Shown here one piece after another: positions 18,614 through 27,286 of a stretch of 64,000 nucleotides of DNA. The notes beneath the pieces are model-generated. The model saw only the letters and a list, made by a program, of their open reading frames with translations, was not told where the DNA came from and ran no database searches. The DNA comes from Microbacterium hominis (GTDB lineage Bacteria; Actinomycetota; Actinomycetes; Actinomycetales; Microbacteriaceae): the NCBI RefSeq assembly GCF_013282805.1, contig NZ_CP054038.1, forward strand, positions 2,728,001 through 2,792,000, given 5' to 3'. The translations under genes were made by a program, and so were the position numbers. Each line of letters begins with the position of its first letter. The stretch's first letter is position 1.

Positions 18614-19887
18614 GCCTTTCCCCCATCCCCGAGGCGCTGGATGCGCTGCGCGCGGGCAAGCCCATCATCGTGGCCGACGACGAGAACCGCGAGAACGAGG
18701 GTGACGTCGTGCTCTCGGCGCAGCTGGCCACCGCCGAGGCCATCGCCTGGACCGTGCGCTGGTCGAGCGGCTTCATCTGCGCGCCGATGCCGGCCGAGTG
18801 GGCGGACCGGCTCGACCTGCCGCCGATGGTGGAGACCAACGAAGACGCGCGCGGCACGGCCTACACCGTGAGTGTGGATGCCGCCGACCGCGTCTCCACC
18901 GGCATCAGCGCGTCCGACCGCGCACACACCCTCAACGTGCTCGCCGACCCCACCTCCACGCCCACGAGCGTCATCCGCCCGGGGCACATCCTGCCGCTGC
19001 GGGCCGTCGACGGCGGCGTGCGCGAGCGCGGCGGACACACCGAGGCAGCGGTCGAGCTCATGACCCTCGCCGGTCTCGAGCCGGTGGGCGCGATCGCCGA
19101 GGTCGTCGCCGAGGACGGTTCGATGATGCGCCTGCCGGGCCTGCTCGAGCTGGGCGCGCGCGACGGCGTCCCCGTCATCACGATCGAGCAGCTGATCGCG
19201 TACCTCGACGAGCACCACCCGCGCGACACGGCCGCCCACTCGCCGCACCGGCGCCGTGTGAGCCTGCGCGCCGAGTCGCACGTGCCGACCGGGCACGGCT
19301 CGTTCCGCTTCCTCGCCTACAAGGACCGCATGACCGGCACCGATCACCTCGCGGTGGTCTCCGGCGATCTGTCCGACGAGGCCCCCCTGGTGCGCGTGCA
19401 CTCGGAGTGCCTCACGGGCGAGGCGTTCGGCTCGCTCAAGTGCGAGTGCGGCCCCCAGCTGGATGCCGCGCTCGACGCGATCGAGAAAGATGGCGGCGTC
19501 GTCATCTACATGCGCGGACACGAGGGACGCGGCATCGGGCTCATCAACAAGCTGCGCGCCTACAGCCTGCAGGAGCGCGGACTGGACACCGTCGACGCCA
19601 ACCTGGCGCTGGGCCTGCCCGCCGATGCGCGCGACTACGCGGCGGCCGCCGGGATTCTCGCCGACCTCGGCGTCTCACGGGTGCGCCTGCTCACGAACAA
19701 CACCGACAAGGTGACGCAGCTGCGCACGTTCGGCCTCGACATCGTCGAGCAGGTGCCGCTGCTGGTCGGCGTGGGCCCGAACAACCACCAGTACCTCGCC
19801 ACCAAGCGCGATCGCATGGGGCACGTCATCGCCGAAGACGACCTCGCCGACGCCCTGGCGCAGATGCACGAAGGAGCAGACCGATGA
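18610..19887 (+). CDS. ribBA: Bifunctional DHBP synthase / GTP cyclohydrolase II
   Basis: This fusion provides both entry reactions of riboflavin synthesis: ribulose-5-phosphate to 3,4-dihydroxy-2-butanone-4-phosphate (N-terminal about 205 residues) and GTP ring opening (C-terminal half). The first domain has [12 protein letters not shown], acid-rich for Mg2+, and [12 protein letters not shown]. The second has the zinc site [20 protein letters not shown] and the GTP-site [11 protein letters not shown]. The 425-residue length is normal. It overlaps both neighbours by 4 bp. Confidence 0.96.
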   Translation: MSLSPIPEALDALRAGKPIIVADDENRENEGDVVLSAQLATAEAIAWTVRWSSGFICAPMPAEWADRLDLPPMVETNEDARGTAYTVSVDAADRVSTGISASDRAHTLNVLADPTSTPTSVIRPGHILPLRAVDGGVRERGGHTEAAVELMTLAGLEPVGAIAEVVAEDGSMMRLPGLLELGARDGVPVITIEQLIAYLDEHHPRDTAAHSPHRRRVSLRAESHVPTGHGSFRFLAYKDRMTGTDHLAVVSGDLSDEAPLVRVHSECLTGEAFGSLKCECGPQLDAALDAIEKDGGVVIYMRGHEGRGIGLINKLRAYSLQERGLDTVDANLALGLPADARDYAAAAGILADLGVSRVRLLTNNTDKVTQLRTFGLDIVEQVPLLVGVGPNNHQYLATKRDRMGHVIAEDDLADALAQMHEGADR

Positions 19888-20363
19888 GCGGCACCGGAGC
19901 CCCCCAGGCCGAGAGCATCGATGCCACCGGCCTGCGCGTAGTGATCATCGCGGGCACGTGGCACGAGGTCATCACCGACGGTCTCATCGCCGGAGCCCAG
20001 CGCACGCTCGACGCCGCGGGCGCCACCTCGCACCTGGTGCGGGTGCCCGGCTCGTTCGAGCTGCCCGTCGCCGCGAGGGCCGCCCTCGACGGCGGCGCCG
20101 ATGCGGTCGTCGCGCTCGGCGTGATCATCCGCGGCGGCACGCCCCACTTCGAGTTCGTCTCGTCGGCGGCCACCGACGGGCTCACCCGCGTCGCGCTCGA
20201 CACCGGCAAGCCGGTCGGATTCGGCGTGCTCACCCTCGACGACGAGCAGCAGGGCCTCGACCGCGCGGGCCTGGCCGGCTCGAAGGAGGACAAGGGCGCC
20301 GAGGCCGCCGACGCCGCCGTGCGCACCACTCTGCTGCTGCGGGAACTCGCCAACCTTCAGTAA
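19884..20363 (+). CDS. ribH: 6,7-dimethyl-8-ribityllumazine synthase
   Basis: The enzyme condenses the ribitylamino-uracil with DHBP to form lumazine, the substrate of RibE. The 159-residue protein has the conserved [14 protein letters not shown] segment, [19 protein letters not shown] with the catalytic His, and the [17 protein letters not shown] region. It is the last gene of the rib operon and overlaps ribBA by 4 bp (ATGA). A new promoter (TACGAT at 20373) begins 10 nt after its stop. Confidence 0.96.
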   Translation: MSGTGAPQAESIDATGLRVVIIAGTWHEVITDGLIAGAQRTLDAAGATSHLVRVPGSFELPVAARAALDGGADAVVALGVIIRGGTPHFEFVSSAATDGLTRVALDTGKPVGFGVLTLDDEQQGLDRAGLAGSKEDKGAEAADAAVRTTLLLRELANLQ

Positions 20364-20385
20364 TACGTAAGGTACGATGTCGGGC

Positions 20386-20739
20386 ATGGAGACCCTCCGT
20401 CACATCGTTCTCTTCATCCACCTCATCGGCTTCGCGCTGCTGTTCGGCGCGTGGGCCGTCGAGGTGTACACCCGCCGCTTCGGCGTGACCCCGCTGCAGC
20501 ACATCGGCGTCACGGTCGCGGCGGTCGCGGGCCTGGCCCTCGCCGCGCCGTGGGGCATCTCGCATGAGCTGAACTACGCCAAGATCGGCACGAAGCTCGT
20601 CGTGCTGCTGATCATCGGCGCGTTCCTCGGCATCGGGCAGGCCCGCCAGCGCAAGACCGGTTCGGTGCCGCCCGTGCTCTTCTGGGGCATCGGCGCGCTG
20701 ACGCTCCTGAACGCCGGTCTCGCCGTGATCTGGCGCTGA
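20386..20739 (+). CDS. Small four-helix membrane protein of unknown function
   Basis: A 117-residue hydrophobic protein with four predicted transmembrane segments (about residues 6-26, 40-60, 66-85 and 95-115). Histidines sit in helix 1 (HIVLFIHLIG) and at the start of helix 2 (QHIGVTV), which might bind haem or a metal, but no established motif is complete. The ATG at 20386 was chosen over the in-frame ATG at 20377 because TACGAT (20373-20378) then lies exactly 7 nt upstream, as in the other leaderless genes. I do not recognise a named family. Confidence 0.75.
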   Translation: METLRHIVLFIHLIGFALLFGAWAVEVYTRRFGVTPLQHIGVTVAAVAGLALAAPWGISHELNYAKIGTKLVVLLIIGAFLGIGQARQRKTGSVPPVLFWGIGALTLLNAGLAVIWR

Positions 20740-20769
20740 CCCCTCCCCTTCCCGACCAACCACCGTTCC

Positions 20770-20838
20770 GCGAGAGTGCATCTGGCGGACGAGGCCGCGC
20801 CCCGGCGCTGCACCCTCGTCGCCCAGGTGCACTCTCGC
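20770..20838. terminator. Long hairpin between convergent genes
   Basis: GCGAGAGTGCATCTGG plus GACGAGG on the left pairs with CCTCGTC plus CCAGGTGCACTCTCGC on the right; the arms are about 25 nt with two or three mismatches and the loop is about 19 nt. It separates the small membrane gene from the convergent ABC permease gene and could end transcription from both sides. There is no T-tract on the plus strand. Confidence 0.55.
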
Positions 20839-20854
20839 CGTTTCGGGGGTGGCG

Positions 20855-21676
20855 TCAGTCGAGGAACAGCGCCCGCAGCCGCTTGGTCGTGAAGACCAGG
20901 CCGATCGCGATCATGACGACGTAGTAGAGCACGTGCCAGAGCATGTCGGGGCTGAGGATGCCGGTGGTCAGGCCCCGGATGAGCTCGACCCCGTGCCACA
21001 GCGGGAACGCCATGATGATCGTCTGGATCCACTCGGGGTAGACCGTGATCGGGTACAGCGTCGCCGAGAAGAGGAACATCGGCAGCAGTATGAAGTTGAT
21101 CCAGTCCATCTGCTGGAAGGTCTTCATGTAGCTTGTGACAGCCATACCCAGGCTCGCGAAGCCGAAAGCGATCAGCAGCACCGCGGGCAGGGCGAGGATC
21201 GCCGTCCACGACAGGTTCAGCCCGAGCAGCTGCATGATGATCATGAAGCCGGTGGCGTAGAGCAGGCCCCGCAGCAGCGCGTACAGGATCTCGCCGAGCG
21301 CGACATCGAGCGGGCCCAGGGAGGTCGCGAGCATTCCCTCGTAGAGCTTGCCGTAGTTGAGCTTGAAGAACACGTTCCACGTCGAGTCGTAGATCGCGCC
21401 GTTCATCGCCGATACCGCCAGCAGCGCCGGGGCGATGAACGCGGCGTAGGAGACCGCGACGCCCGAGGAGGTCTCCACGTCGCCGATGAGGGCGCCGAGG
21501 CCGATCCCCATCGAGGCGAGATAGAACACGGGCTCGAAGAAACCCGACACGACGACAGCCCAGCTCGAGGAGCGCGCCGCGATGAGCCCGCGCTGCACGA
21601 CCGACTGCGGGTTGCCCGCCCACAGGGCACGCACTCCCCCGGAGCGCACCGGGGCGATCTCTGTCACGGTGGTCAT
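20855..21676 (-). CDS. ABC-2 type exporter permease, second subunit
   Basis: A 273-residue six-helix permease of the ABC-2 (NodJ/DrrB) type. The conserved region LLRGLLYATGFMIIMQLLGL and the late segment PMFLFSATLYPITVYPEWIQ (residues about 195-214) are typical. It overlaps the first permease gene by 4 bp (ATGA), and both lie downstream of the ATPase gene on one transcript. The two permeases resemble each other in motif order, consistent with a duplicated pair forming a heterodimeric channel. The substrate is unknown; drug, lipid or polysaccharide export are all possible. Confidence 0.85.
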   Translation of the reverse strand: MTTVTEIAPVRSGGVRALWAGNPQSVVQRGLIAARSSSWAVVVSGFFEPVFYLASMGIGLGALIGDVETSSGVAVSYAAFIAPALLAVSAMNGAIYDSTWNVFFKLNYGKLYEGMLATSLGPLDVALGEILYALLRGLLYATGFMIIMQLLGLNLSWTAILALPAVLLIAFGFASLGMAVTSYMKTFQQMDWINFILLPMFLFSATLYPITVYPEWIQTIIMAFPLWHGVELIRGLTTGILSPDMLWHVLYYVVMIAIGLVFTTKRLRALFLD

Positions 21677-22572
21677 TCGCCGAGCCTCCTTCGGAAGGTG
21701 CGGCGCGCGACCGCGAAAGCGCCGACCGCCAGCAGCAGCAGATAGCCGACGTGCACGGCGATCGCGATGGGGTCGGCAGGCTTGTCGTACGAGACGATCC
21801 GACCGAGTTCCGACGCGTGCCACAGCGGCGACACCCAGCCGATCCACTGCAGCCACAGCGGCAGGGTCGCGAGCGGGTAGAACGTTCCCGAGAACAGGAA
21901 CATCGGCATGAAGACGAACCGCTGCACCAGGGCGATCTGCCCCTTGTCCTCGGTGATCGACGCCGAGTACGCCATGTACGGGATGCCGAACGCGAGCCCC
22001 GCCAGCACGCCGATCGGGATCATCAGCCACCCCGTGGCCGGGTTCGGCACCGCCTGGAAGATCCAGAGGAACGCGTAGTACGCCGCCACGACGAAGACCA
22101 TCCGCGCAGCGGCGCCGAGCACGACGCCACCGGCGATCTGACCGGGTGAGAGTGCCGACGCGCTGAATCCGAAGAAGTAGCGACGATACTTGAAGCCGGC
22201 GATCACGGGGTACGAGAACTCCTCCGCCCCGACCTGGATCGCCGCCGTCATCAGCAGAGCTGGCGCGACGAAGACGAGGTACGACACCTCGATGCCACCC
22301 TCGGTGATCGGAGCGTCGATGAGGGCGGCGAGGCCCACCGCGAGGCCGAGCAGGTACAGCACCGGCTGACCGAGCCCGCCGACGAGGATCGTCCACCCGT
22401 AGGCGCGCATCGCCCGCAGCATGTGCTCGGTGACGTAGAGCGCTCCCCGCCGTCGCGGCTTCCGGCCCCACTCCAGCGCCTCCGCACGCAGCTCCTCGAG
22501 CGTCGGCAGGCTGTCCGCCCGCGCGGCGGCCGGCTGCGGCATCCCGCCCGGTTCGTTCGACGCGCCGCTCAT
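21673..22572 (-). CDS. ABC-2 type exporter permease, first subunit
   Basis: A 299-residue ABC-2 permease with a cytoplasmic N-terminus of about 65 residues and six hydrophobic segments. YLVFVAPALLMTAAIQVG and the re-entrant-type PMFLFSGTFYPLATLPLWLQ correspond to the same blocks in the second permease. The start at 22572 overlaps the ATPase stop by 4 bp and its own stop overlaps the second permease, so the three proteins are likely made in step. Confidence 0.86.
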   Translation of the reverse strand: MSGASNEPGGMPQPAAARADSLPTLEELRAEALEWGRKPRRRGALYVTEHMLRAMRAYGWTILVGGLGQPVLYLLGLAVGLAALIDAPITEGGIEVSYLVFVAPALLMTAAIQVGAEEFSYPVIAGFKYRRYFFGFSASALSPGQIAGGVVLGAAARMVFVVAAYYAFLWIFQAVPNPATGWLMIPIGVLAGLAFGIPYMAYSASITEDKGQIALVQRFVFMPMFLFSGTFYPLATLPLWLQWIGWVSPLWHASELGRIVSYDKPADPIAIAVHVGYLLLLAVGAFAVARRTFRRRLGE

Positions 22573-23510
22573 TCGATGAGCGACCGTCCCGTGAGGCGGA
22601 GGAAGACGTCCTCCAGCGAGGATCGGCGCACCAGCGAGGTGACCGGGTGATGCCCGCGGTGGGTGATCTGCTCGAGCGCGGCCTCGCCGTCGGCGGCATA
22701 GACGAGGATGCGGTCGGGCAGCACCTCCACACGCTCGCCGATGCCCTCCAGCTGCGGGGCCACCTGCTCGTTGCGGTCGGAGCCGAAGCGCACCTCGAGC
22801 ACCTCGCGGCTGGAGTGCTCGCGGATGAGCGACGACGGCGTGCCCTCCGCCATGATGCGGCCCTTGTCGACGACGATCAGCCGGTCGCACAGCTGCTCGG
22901 CCTCGTCCATGTAATGCGTGGTCAGCACGAGGGTCGTGCCCCGCTCCTTCAGGCGGAACAGGCGATCCCACAGCACGTGCCGCGCCTGCGGGTCGAGGCC
23001 GGTCGTCGGCTCGTCGAGCAGCAGGATGCGCGGGTCGTTGATGAGGCCGCGCGCGATCGTGAGGCGCCGCTTCATGCCGCCCGAGAGCTGGTCGACCTTG
23101 TTCTTGGCCTTCTCCTCGAGCTGCGCGAAGGCGAGCAGCTCGTCGGCCTTCTGCTGGCAGACCTTGCCGGGAAGGCCGAAGTAGCGCCCGTAGATGTGGA
23201 GGTTCTCGCGGGCGTTGAGCTCGCCGTCGAGGTTGTCCTGCTGCGGCACGACCCCCAGCCGCGACCGGATCTCGGGGCCGTAGCGGTCGGGGTCGAGGCC
23301 GAGGATGCTGAGGTCGCCGCCCGTGCGGGTGGACACGGCCCCGATCATCTTCATCGTCGTCGACTTGCCCGCCCCGTTCGGGCCGAGCAGGCCGAACGAC
23401 TCCCCGGGGGCGACCTCGAAGTCGAGGCCGTCGACGGCCAGGAAGTCGTCTTTGCCCTTGACCTTGTAGGCCTTCACGAGGTTCTTCGCGTGGATCACGG
23501 GTTCTGGCAC
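22569..23510 (-). CDS. ABC transporter ATP-binding protein (DrrA/NodI type)
   Basis: This 313-residue ATPase would power the two ABC-2 permeases encoded directly downstream. Walker A is GLLGPNGAGKSTT (residues about 39-51), the signature is LSGGMKRRLTIARGL, Walker B is ILLLDEPTTGLD, and the switch His is in LTTHYMDEAEQLCDR. A C-terminal extension of about 80 residues follows the core, as usual in DrrA-type proteins. The GTG at 23510 was chosen because TACAGT (plus-strand 23517-23522) sits 6 nt upstream, suggesting leaderless expression. Transport direction is export by family. Confidence 0.92.
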   Translation of the reverse strand: MPEPVIHAKNLVKAYKVKGKDDFLAVDGLDFEVAPGESFGLLGPNGAGKSTTMKMIGAVSTRTGGDLSILGLDPDRYGPEIRSRLGVVPQQDNLDGELNARENLHIYGRYFGLPGKVCQQKADELLAFAQLEEKAKNKVDQLSGGMKRRLTIARGLINDPRILLLDEPTTGLDPQARHVLWDRLFRLKERGTTLVLTTHYMDEAEQLCDRLIVVDKGRIMAEGTPSSLIREHSSREVLEVRFGSDRNEQVAPQLEGIGERVEVLPDRILVYAADGEAALEQITHRGHHPVTSLVRRSSLEDVFLRLTGRSLIE

Positions 23511-23615
23511 CGGACTACTGTAATCGCGACCGGCGACACCGGGCGCGCACGCGTCCCGCGCCCTATCCTGGGCGCGGGACGCTTGGCCGCACCGACCCGC
23601 AGAAACGAGGACGCC

Positions 23616-24956
23616 ATGAGCGACGAGACGCACGCCGGCCCACCCGATCCGGAGCCCCGCGGACGCCTGGGGGGAGACGTGCCCGCCGAGGCATCCATCA
23701 CACGCCGTCTGCTGCTGATGACCGTGCCCGCGCTGCTCGTGGGGATCGGAAGCGCCCTCAGCCTCATCGTGCTCGATCTGCTCGCCGAGGGGCTGGACTC
23801 GGTGCTGTGGGAAGCCATCCCCGCCGCCGGCGGATTCGATCCGTACACCGGCTGGTGGGTCATCGTCGTGCTGACCGCCGCGGGCCTGGCGACCGGACTG
23901 CTGGTGCGGTTCATGCCCGGGCACGCCGGTCCCGATCCGGCGACCGAATCGTTCTTCCCTCACCCCGAGCGGCTGTCCACCCTCCCGGGCATCGCGCTGG
24001 CGGCCGTCATCACGCTGGCGACCGGCGTCAGCCTCGGACCGGAAGGCCCGATCATCGCGATCAACGTCGCCGTCGCGGCATGGATCTTCACGAAGTTCCT
24101 CCCGGCCGTTCCGACGAAGCTCGTCATCCTGATGGTGGTCACCGGCACGTTCGGCGCCCTGTTCGGCTCGCCCGTGGGCGCGGCGCTGCTGGCCACGACG
24201 GTCGCCGCCACCGTGGCATCCAAGGAGCTGCTCTGGGACCGCCTGTTCCTCCCGCTCGCGTCGGCGGCATCGGGGTCGCTGGTCATGATGCTGCTGAGCG
24301 ACCACACCCTGGCGATCGATCTCCCCTCCTACACCCCGAACGTGCTCCTCGACCTCGGCATCGCCCTGGCGGTGTGCGGGGTCGGGATCGGCGTGGGCGC
24401 CATCATGCTGTGGGCGTTCCCGCATCTGCACCGGATCTTCCACCGCTGGCGCAACCCGATCCTTCCGCTGACCGTCGGCGGGCTGCTCCTGGGCGTCCTC
24501 GGCGCGATCGGCGGCGAGGTGACCATGTTCAAGGGCCTGGAGCAGATGCAGCAGCTCGCGCAGGAGGCCGACGACCTCAGCGCGGGACAGGTCGCGATCA
24601 TCGTGCTCATCAAGGTGACGGCCCTCCTCATCGCCGCGGCGGCCGGCTTCCGCGGCGGCCGCGTCTTCCCCACCGTGTTCATCGGCGCCGCGATCGGCAT
24701 CCTCGCCTACGCGCTCTTCCCCGGCACGCCGCTGCCGGTCGCGGTGGCAGCCGGCGTGCTCGGCGTCTGCCTCATCGTCGTGCGCGACGGCTGGCTCTCC
24801 CTGTTCATCGCGGCGGTCGTCGCGGGCGACCCCGCGATCCTCCCGATCCTGTGCATGGTCGTGCTGCCCGGCTGGCTCGTGGTCGCACGCCTCCGCGAGA
24901 TGCGCGTCACCGCCCCCGAGGGCGGCGGCGCCGCCGTCGACGCGCCACGCGCCTGA
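23616..24956 (+). CDS. ClC-family chloride channel/transporter
   Basis: A 446-residue polytopic ClC protein. The anion-pathway motif GxEGP is present as SLGPEGPIIAIN near residue 142, and the GGLFAP-type motif appears as FRGGRVFPTVFIGAAIG near residue 348. The first selectivity motif GSGIP is not recognisable; the matching position reads PGHAGPDPATES, as in the divergent YfeO-like branch, so ion selectivity is uncertain. The ATG at 23616 follows AACGAGGACGCC, a modest ribosome site. The 108-bp gap to the next gene contains a short direct repeat of GTCGGCCGAC. Confidence 0.85.
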   Translation: MSDETHAGPPDPEPRGRLGGDVPAEASITRRLLLMTVPALLVGIGSALSLIVLDLLAEGLDSVLWEAIPAAGGFDPYTGWWVIVVLTAAGLATGLLVRFMPGHAGPDPATESFFPHPERLSTLPGIALAAVITLATGVSLGPEGPIIAINVAVAAWIFTKFLPAVPTKLVILMVVTGTFGALFGSPVGAALLATTVAATVASKELLWDRLFLPLASAASGSLVMMLLSDHTLAIDLPSYTPNVLLDLGIALAVCGVGIGVGAIMLWAFPHLHRIFHRWRNPILPLTVGGLLLGVLGAIGGEVTMFKGLEQMQQLAQEADDLSAGQVAIIVLIKVTALLIAAAAGFRGGRVFPTVFIGAAIGILAYALFPGTPLPVAVAAGVLGVCLIVVRDGWLSLFIAAVVAGDPAILPILCMVVLPGWLVVARLREMRVTAPEGGGAAVDAPRA

Positions 24957-25064
24957 CAGCCGGCTCGGCCGTCGGCCGACGTCGGCCGACGTCGACAACG
25001 GCGTGACAGGGCGTCCACAAGAAGTACGGTCGTAGGTGACCCCCTGAACGAACGAGGTACACCC

Positions 25065-27080
25065 ATGCCCTCCGCCGACATCGACGACAGCCCCTCGACT
25101 CCCGTCGCCTCCCCCGCCGCCCCGGCGCCCGCCCGGCGCGGCCGCGGTTCGCGCCGGGTCAAAGACGACGGCCCGCGCGCCTCGCTCGCGCAGCTGCTGC
25201 CGTTCCTGTTCGAGCACAAGGCCACGCTCGCGGTGGTGGTCGTGCTGAGCATCCTCGGCGCCGCGGCATCCCTCATCCAGCCGCTGCTGGTGGGTCAGGT
25301 GATCACGCGGGTGCAGGAGAACCTCGACCTCGGCATCCTGCTGTGGGCGCTCGTCGGGTTCGTGATCCTCGCCTCCCTCATCTCGGGCTACCAGCACTAC
25401 CTGCTGCAGCGCACCGGCACCGCCGTGGTCTACTCGAGCCGCCGCAAGCTCATCGCGCGCATCCTGCACCTGCCCATCAGCGAGTTCGACGCCCGCCGCA
25501 CCGGCGACCTCGTCTCGCGGGTGGGCAGCGACACCACGCTCCTGTACGCCGCACTCACCCAGGGCCTCGCCGACTCGGTCGGCAACGCGCTCCTGTTCGT
25601 CGGCGCCCTGGTGGCGATGGCGATCATCGACCCGCTGCTGCTGGCGATCATCGTGCTCGTCATCGCGATCTCGGTGGTGGGCGTGACCGCGCTCAGCGGC
25701 CGCATCCGCAAGGCCTCGACGGAGCAGCAGGAGAAGGTCGGCGCCCTCGCCTCGGGCGTCGAGCGCGCCGTCGGATCGATCCGCACGGTACGCGCTGCCG
25801 GCGCCACCGAACGCGAGGTCGACGCGGTCACCATCCAGGCGACCGAGGCCTACCGCGTGGGCGTGCGCATCGCGAAGGTGTCGGCGCTGGTGGTGCCGAT
25901 CGCCGGCATCGCGCTGCAGGTGTCGCTGCTGGTGGTCATCGGCCTCGGCGGCTTCCGCGTCGCCACCGGCGCGATCACGATCGCGAGCCTGGTGACCTTC
26001 ATCATGTTCCTGTTCATGCTGATCGCCCCGCTCGGCTCGTTCTTCGGTGCCATCACCTCGGTCAGCCAGGCCCTGGGGGCGCTCGGGCGCATCCAGGAGG
26101 TGCTCGACCTGCCGAGCGAAGACGCCCGCGATGCCGAGATCGCCGCGGATGCCGCGCCGGGCGCGGACGGAGCGCCGGCTGCGGCGGCTGCGGCGGGCTC
26201 GGATGCGGCCGCCCCGGTGGATGCCGCCGCCGTCGAATTCCGCGACGTGCGCTTCCGCTACCCGGCGAATGTGGTCGAAGCCCGCCGCAAGGCCGAGACC
26301 GAGGCGCGCGCGCTGCTGGAGAACGCGCACGTCGACGACTCCGCACGGGCGCTGGAGGCGGCATCCACTTCTGTCGACGGCTCCGCCGACGCCGATGCCA
26401 CCGAGGTGCTGCGAGGCGTGTCGTTCCGCGTTCCCCGTGGAGCGCGGGTGGCGCTGGTGGGTCCCTCCGGGGCGGGCAAGAGCACCACGCTCGCCCTCAT
26501 CGAGCGGTTCTACGACCCGACCGGCGGCGCGATCCTGCTGAGCGGCGCCGACGTGCGCACGCTCGACCGCACGGCGCTGCGCGCCCAGCTCGGCTACGTC
26601 GAGCAGGATGCGCCGACCCTCGCCGGCACGATCGGCGACAACCTGCGGCTCGCCGCGCCCGACGCGACCGATGCGGAGTGCGAGCGGGTTCTGCGCGCCG
26701 TGAACCTCGGCGAGGTGCTCGACCGCAGCGACCTGGGGCTGGATGCGCCCGTGGGCGAGAGCGGCGTCATGCTCTCCGGCGGCGAGCGTCAGCGCCTCGC
26801 GATCGCGCGTGCGCTGCTCGCCGCCCCGCCGATCCTGCTGCTCGACGAGTCGACGTCGTCGCTGGACGGACTCAACGAGCAGCGCATGCGCGAGGCGATC
26901 GACGCGGTCGCCTCCGGACGCACGCTCATCGTCATCGCGCACCGGCTGTCGACGGTGGTCGACAGCGACCACATCGTGGTCATGGACCACGGCCGCGTCG
27001 TCGGCCAGGGCACGCACTCGGAGCTCGTGCAGTCCACCCCGCTCTACCGCGACCTCGCCAAGCACCAGCTCTTGGTCTGA
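25065..27080 (+). CDS. ABC exporter, fused membrane and ATPase domains, with an NBD insertion
   Basis: This 671-residue half-transporter has an N-terminal six-helix type IV exporter domain (about residues 50-350) and a C-terminal ATPase. Walker A is GPSGAGKSTT (about 466-475), the signature is LSGGERQRLAIARAL and Walker B is ILLLDESTSSLD. Between the first ATPase strand with the A-loop Tyr (VEFRDVRFRYP, about 390-400) and EVLRGVSF (about 447) lies an extra stretch of about 45 residues rich in Ala, Glu and Asp, where homologues have only a few. It should pair with itself or with a partner encoded elsewhere. Substrate unknown. Confidence 0.9.
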   Translation: MPSADIDDSPSTPVASPAAPAPARRGRGSRRVKDDGPRASLAQLLPFLFEHKATLAVVVVLSILGAAASLIQPLLVGQVITRVQENLDLGILLWALVGFVILASLISGYQHYLLQRTGTAVVYSSRRKLIARILHLPISEFDARRTGDLVSRVGSDTTLLYAALTQGLADSVGNALLFVGALVAMAIIDPLLLAIIVLVIAISVVGVTALSGRIRKASTEQQEKVGALASGVERAVGSIRTVRAAGATEREVDAVTIQATEAYRVGVRIAKVSALVVPIAGIALQVSLLVVIGLGGFRVATGAITIASLVTFIMFLFMLIAPLGSFFGAITSVSQALGALGRIQEVLDLPSEDARDAEIAADAAPGADGAPAAAAAAGSDAAAPVDAAAVEFRDVRFRYPANVVEARRKAETEARALLENAHVDDSARALEAASTSVDGSADADATEVLRGVSFRVPRGARVALVGPSGAGKSTTLALIERFYDPTGGAILLSGADVRTLDRTALRAQLGYVEQDAPTLAGTIGDNLRLAAPDATDAECERVLRAVNLGEVLDRSDLGLDAPVGESGVMLSGGERQRLAIARALLAAPPILLLDESTSSLDGLNEQRMREAIDAVASGRTLIVIAHRLSTVVDSDHIVVMDHGRVVGQGTHSELVQSTPLYRDLAKHQLLV

Positions 27081-27104
27081 CTCGCGGCGTCGCGCCCAGC
27101 CCTC

Positions 27105-27160
27105 GCTGCTCCGCTGTCACGAATCGGTCGAATGGTGACCGATTGCGACAGCGGAGCAGC
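27105..27160. repeat. Dispersed hairpin family, copy 1
   Basis: The left arm GCTGCTCCGCTGTCACGAAT pairs with the right arm ending GCGACAGCGGAGCAGC across a 7-nt loop, with further pairing of CGGTC and GACCG. It lies after the ABC exporter and before the convergent pckG gene. The same arms recur at 48016, 51615, 51692 and 58316. Confidence 0.85.
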
Positions 27161-27263
27161 GGGCGGAGGGCGAACAGGCGCCGGCCGAGCAGCGGGCGGA
27201 GGGCGAACAGGCGCCGGCCGAGCAGCGGGCGGAGGGCGAACAGGCGCCGGCCGAGCAGCGGGC
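27158..27263. repeat. Three tandem 33-bp repeats
   Basis: A 33-bp unit starting AGCGGGCGGAGGGCGAACAG is repeated three times without a mismatch (27158-27190, 27191-27223, 27224-27256), followed by 7 bases of a fourth copy. The array begins on the last three bases of hairpin copy 1 and lies between two convergent genes. As 33 is divisible by three it keeps frames open, but no start signal supports a protein. Confidence 0.9.
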
Positions 27264-27286
27264 CGGCCGGGCCGCGCGCCGTGCCC

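Noticed and set aside
22569..27065. A 1498-codon minus-strand frame
   Set aside because: Only its last 313 codons are a gene (the ABC ATPase); the rest is antisense to the ClC and ABC exporter genes.
27158..27263. CRISPR-like repeat array
   Set aside because: The three 33-bp units are directly adjacent with no spacers, and no cas genes are near. It is a tandem repeat.
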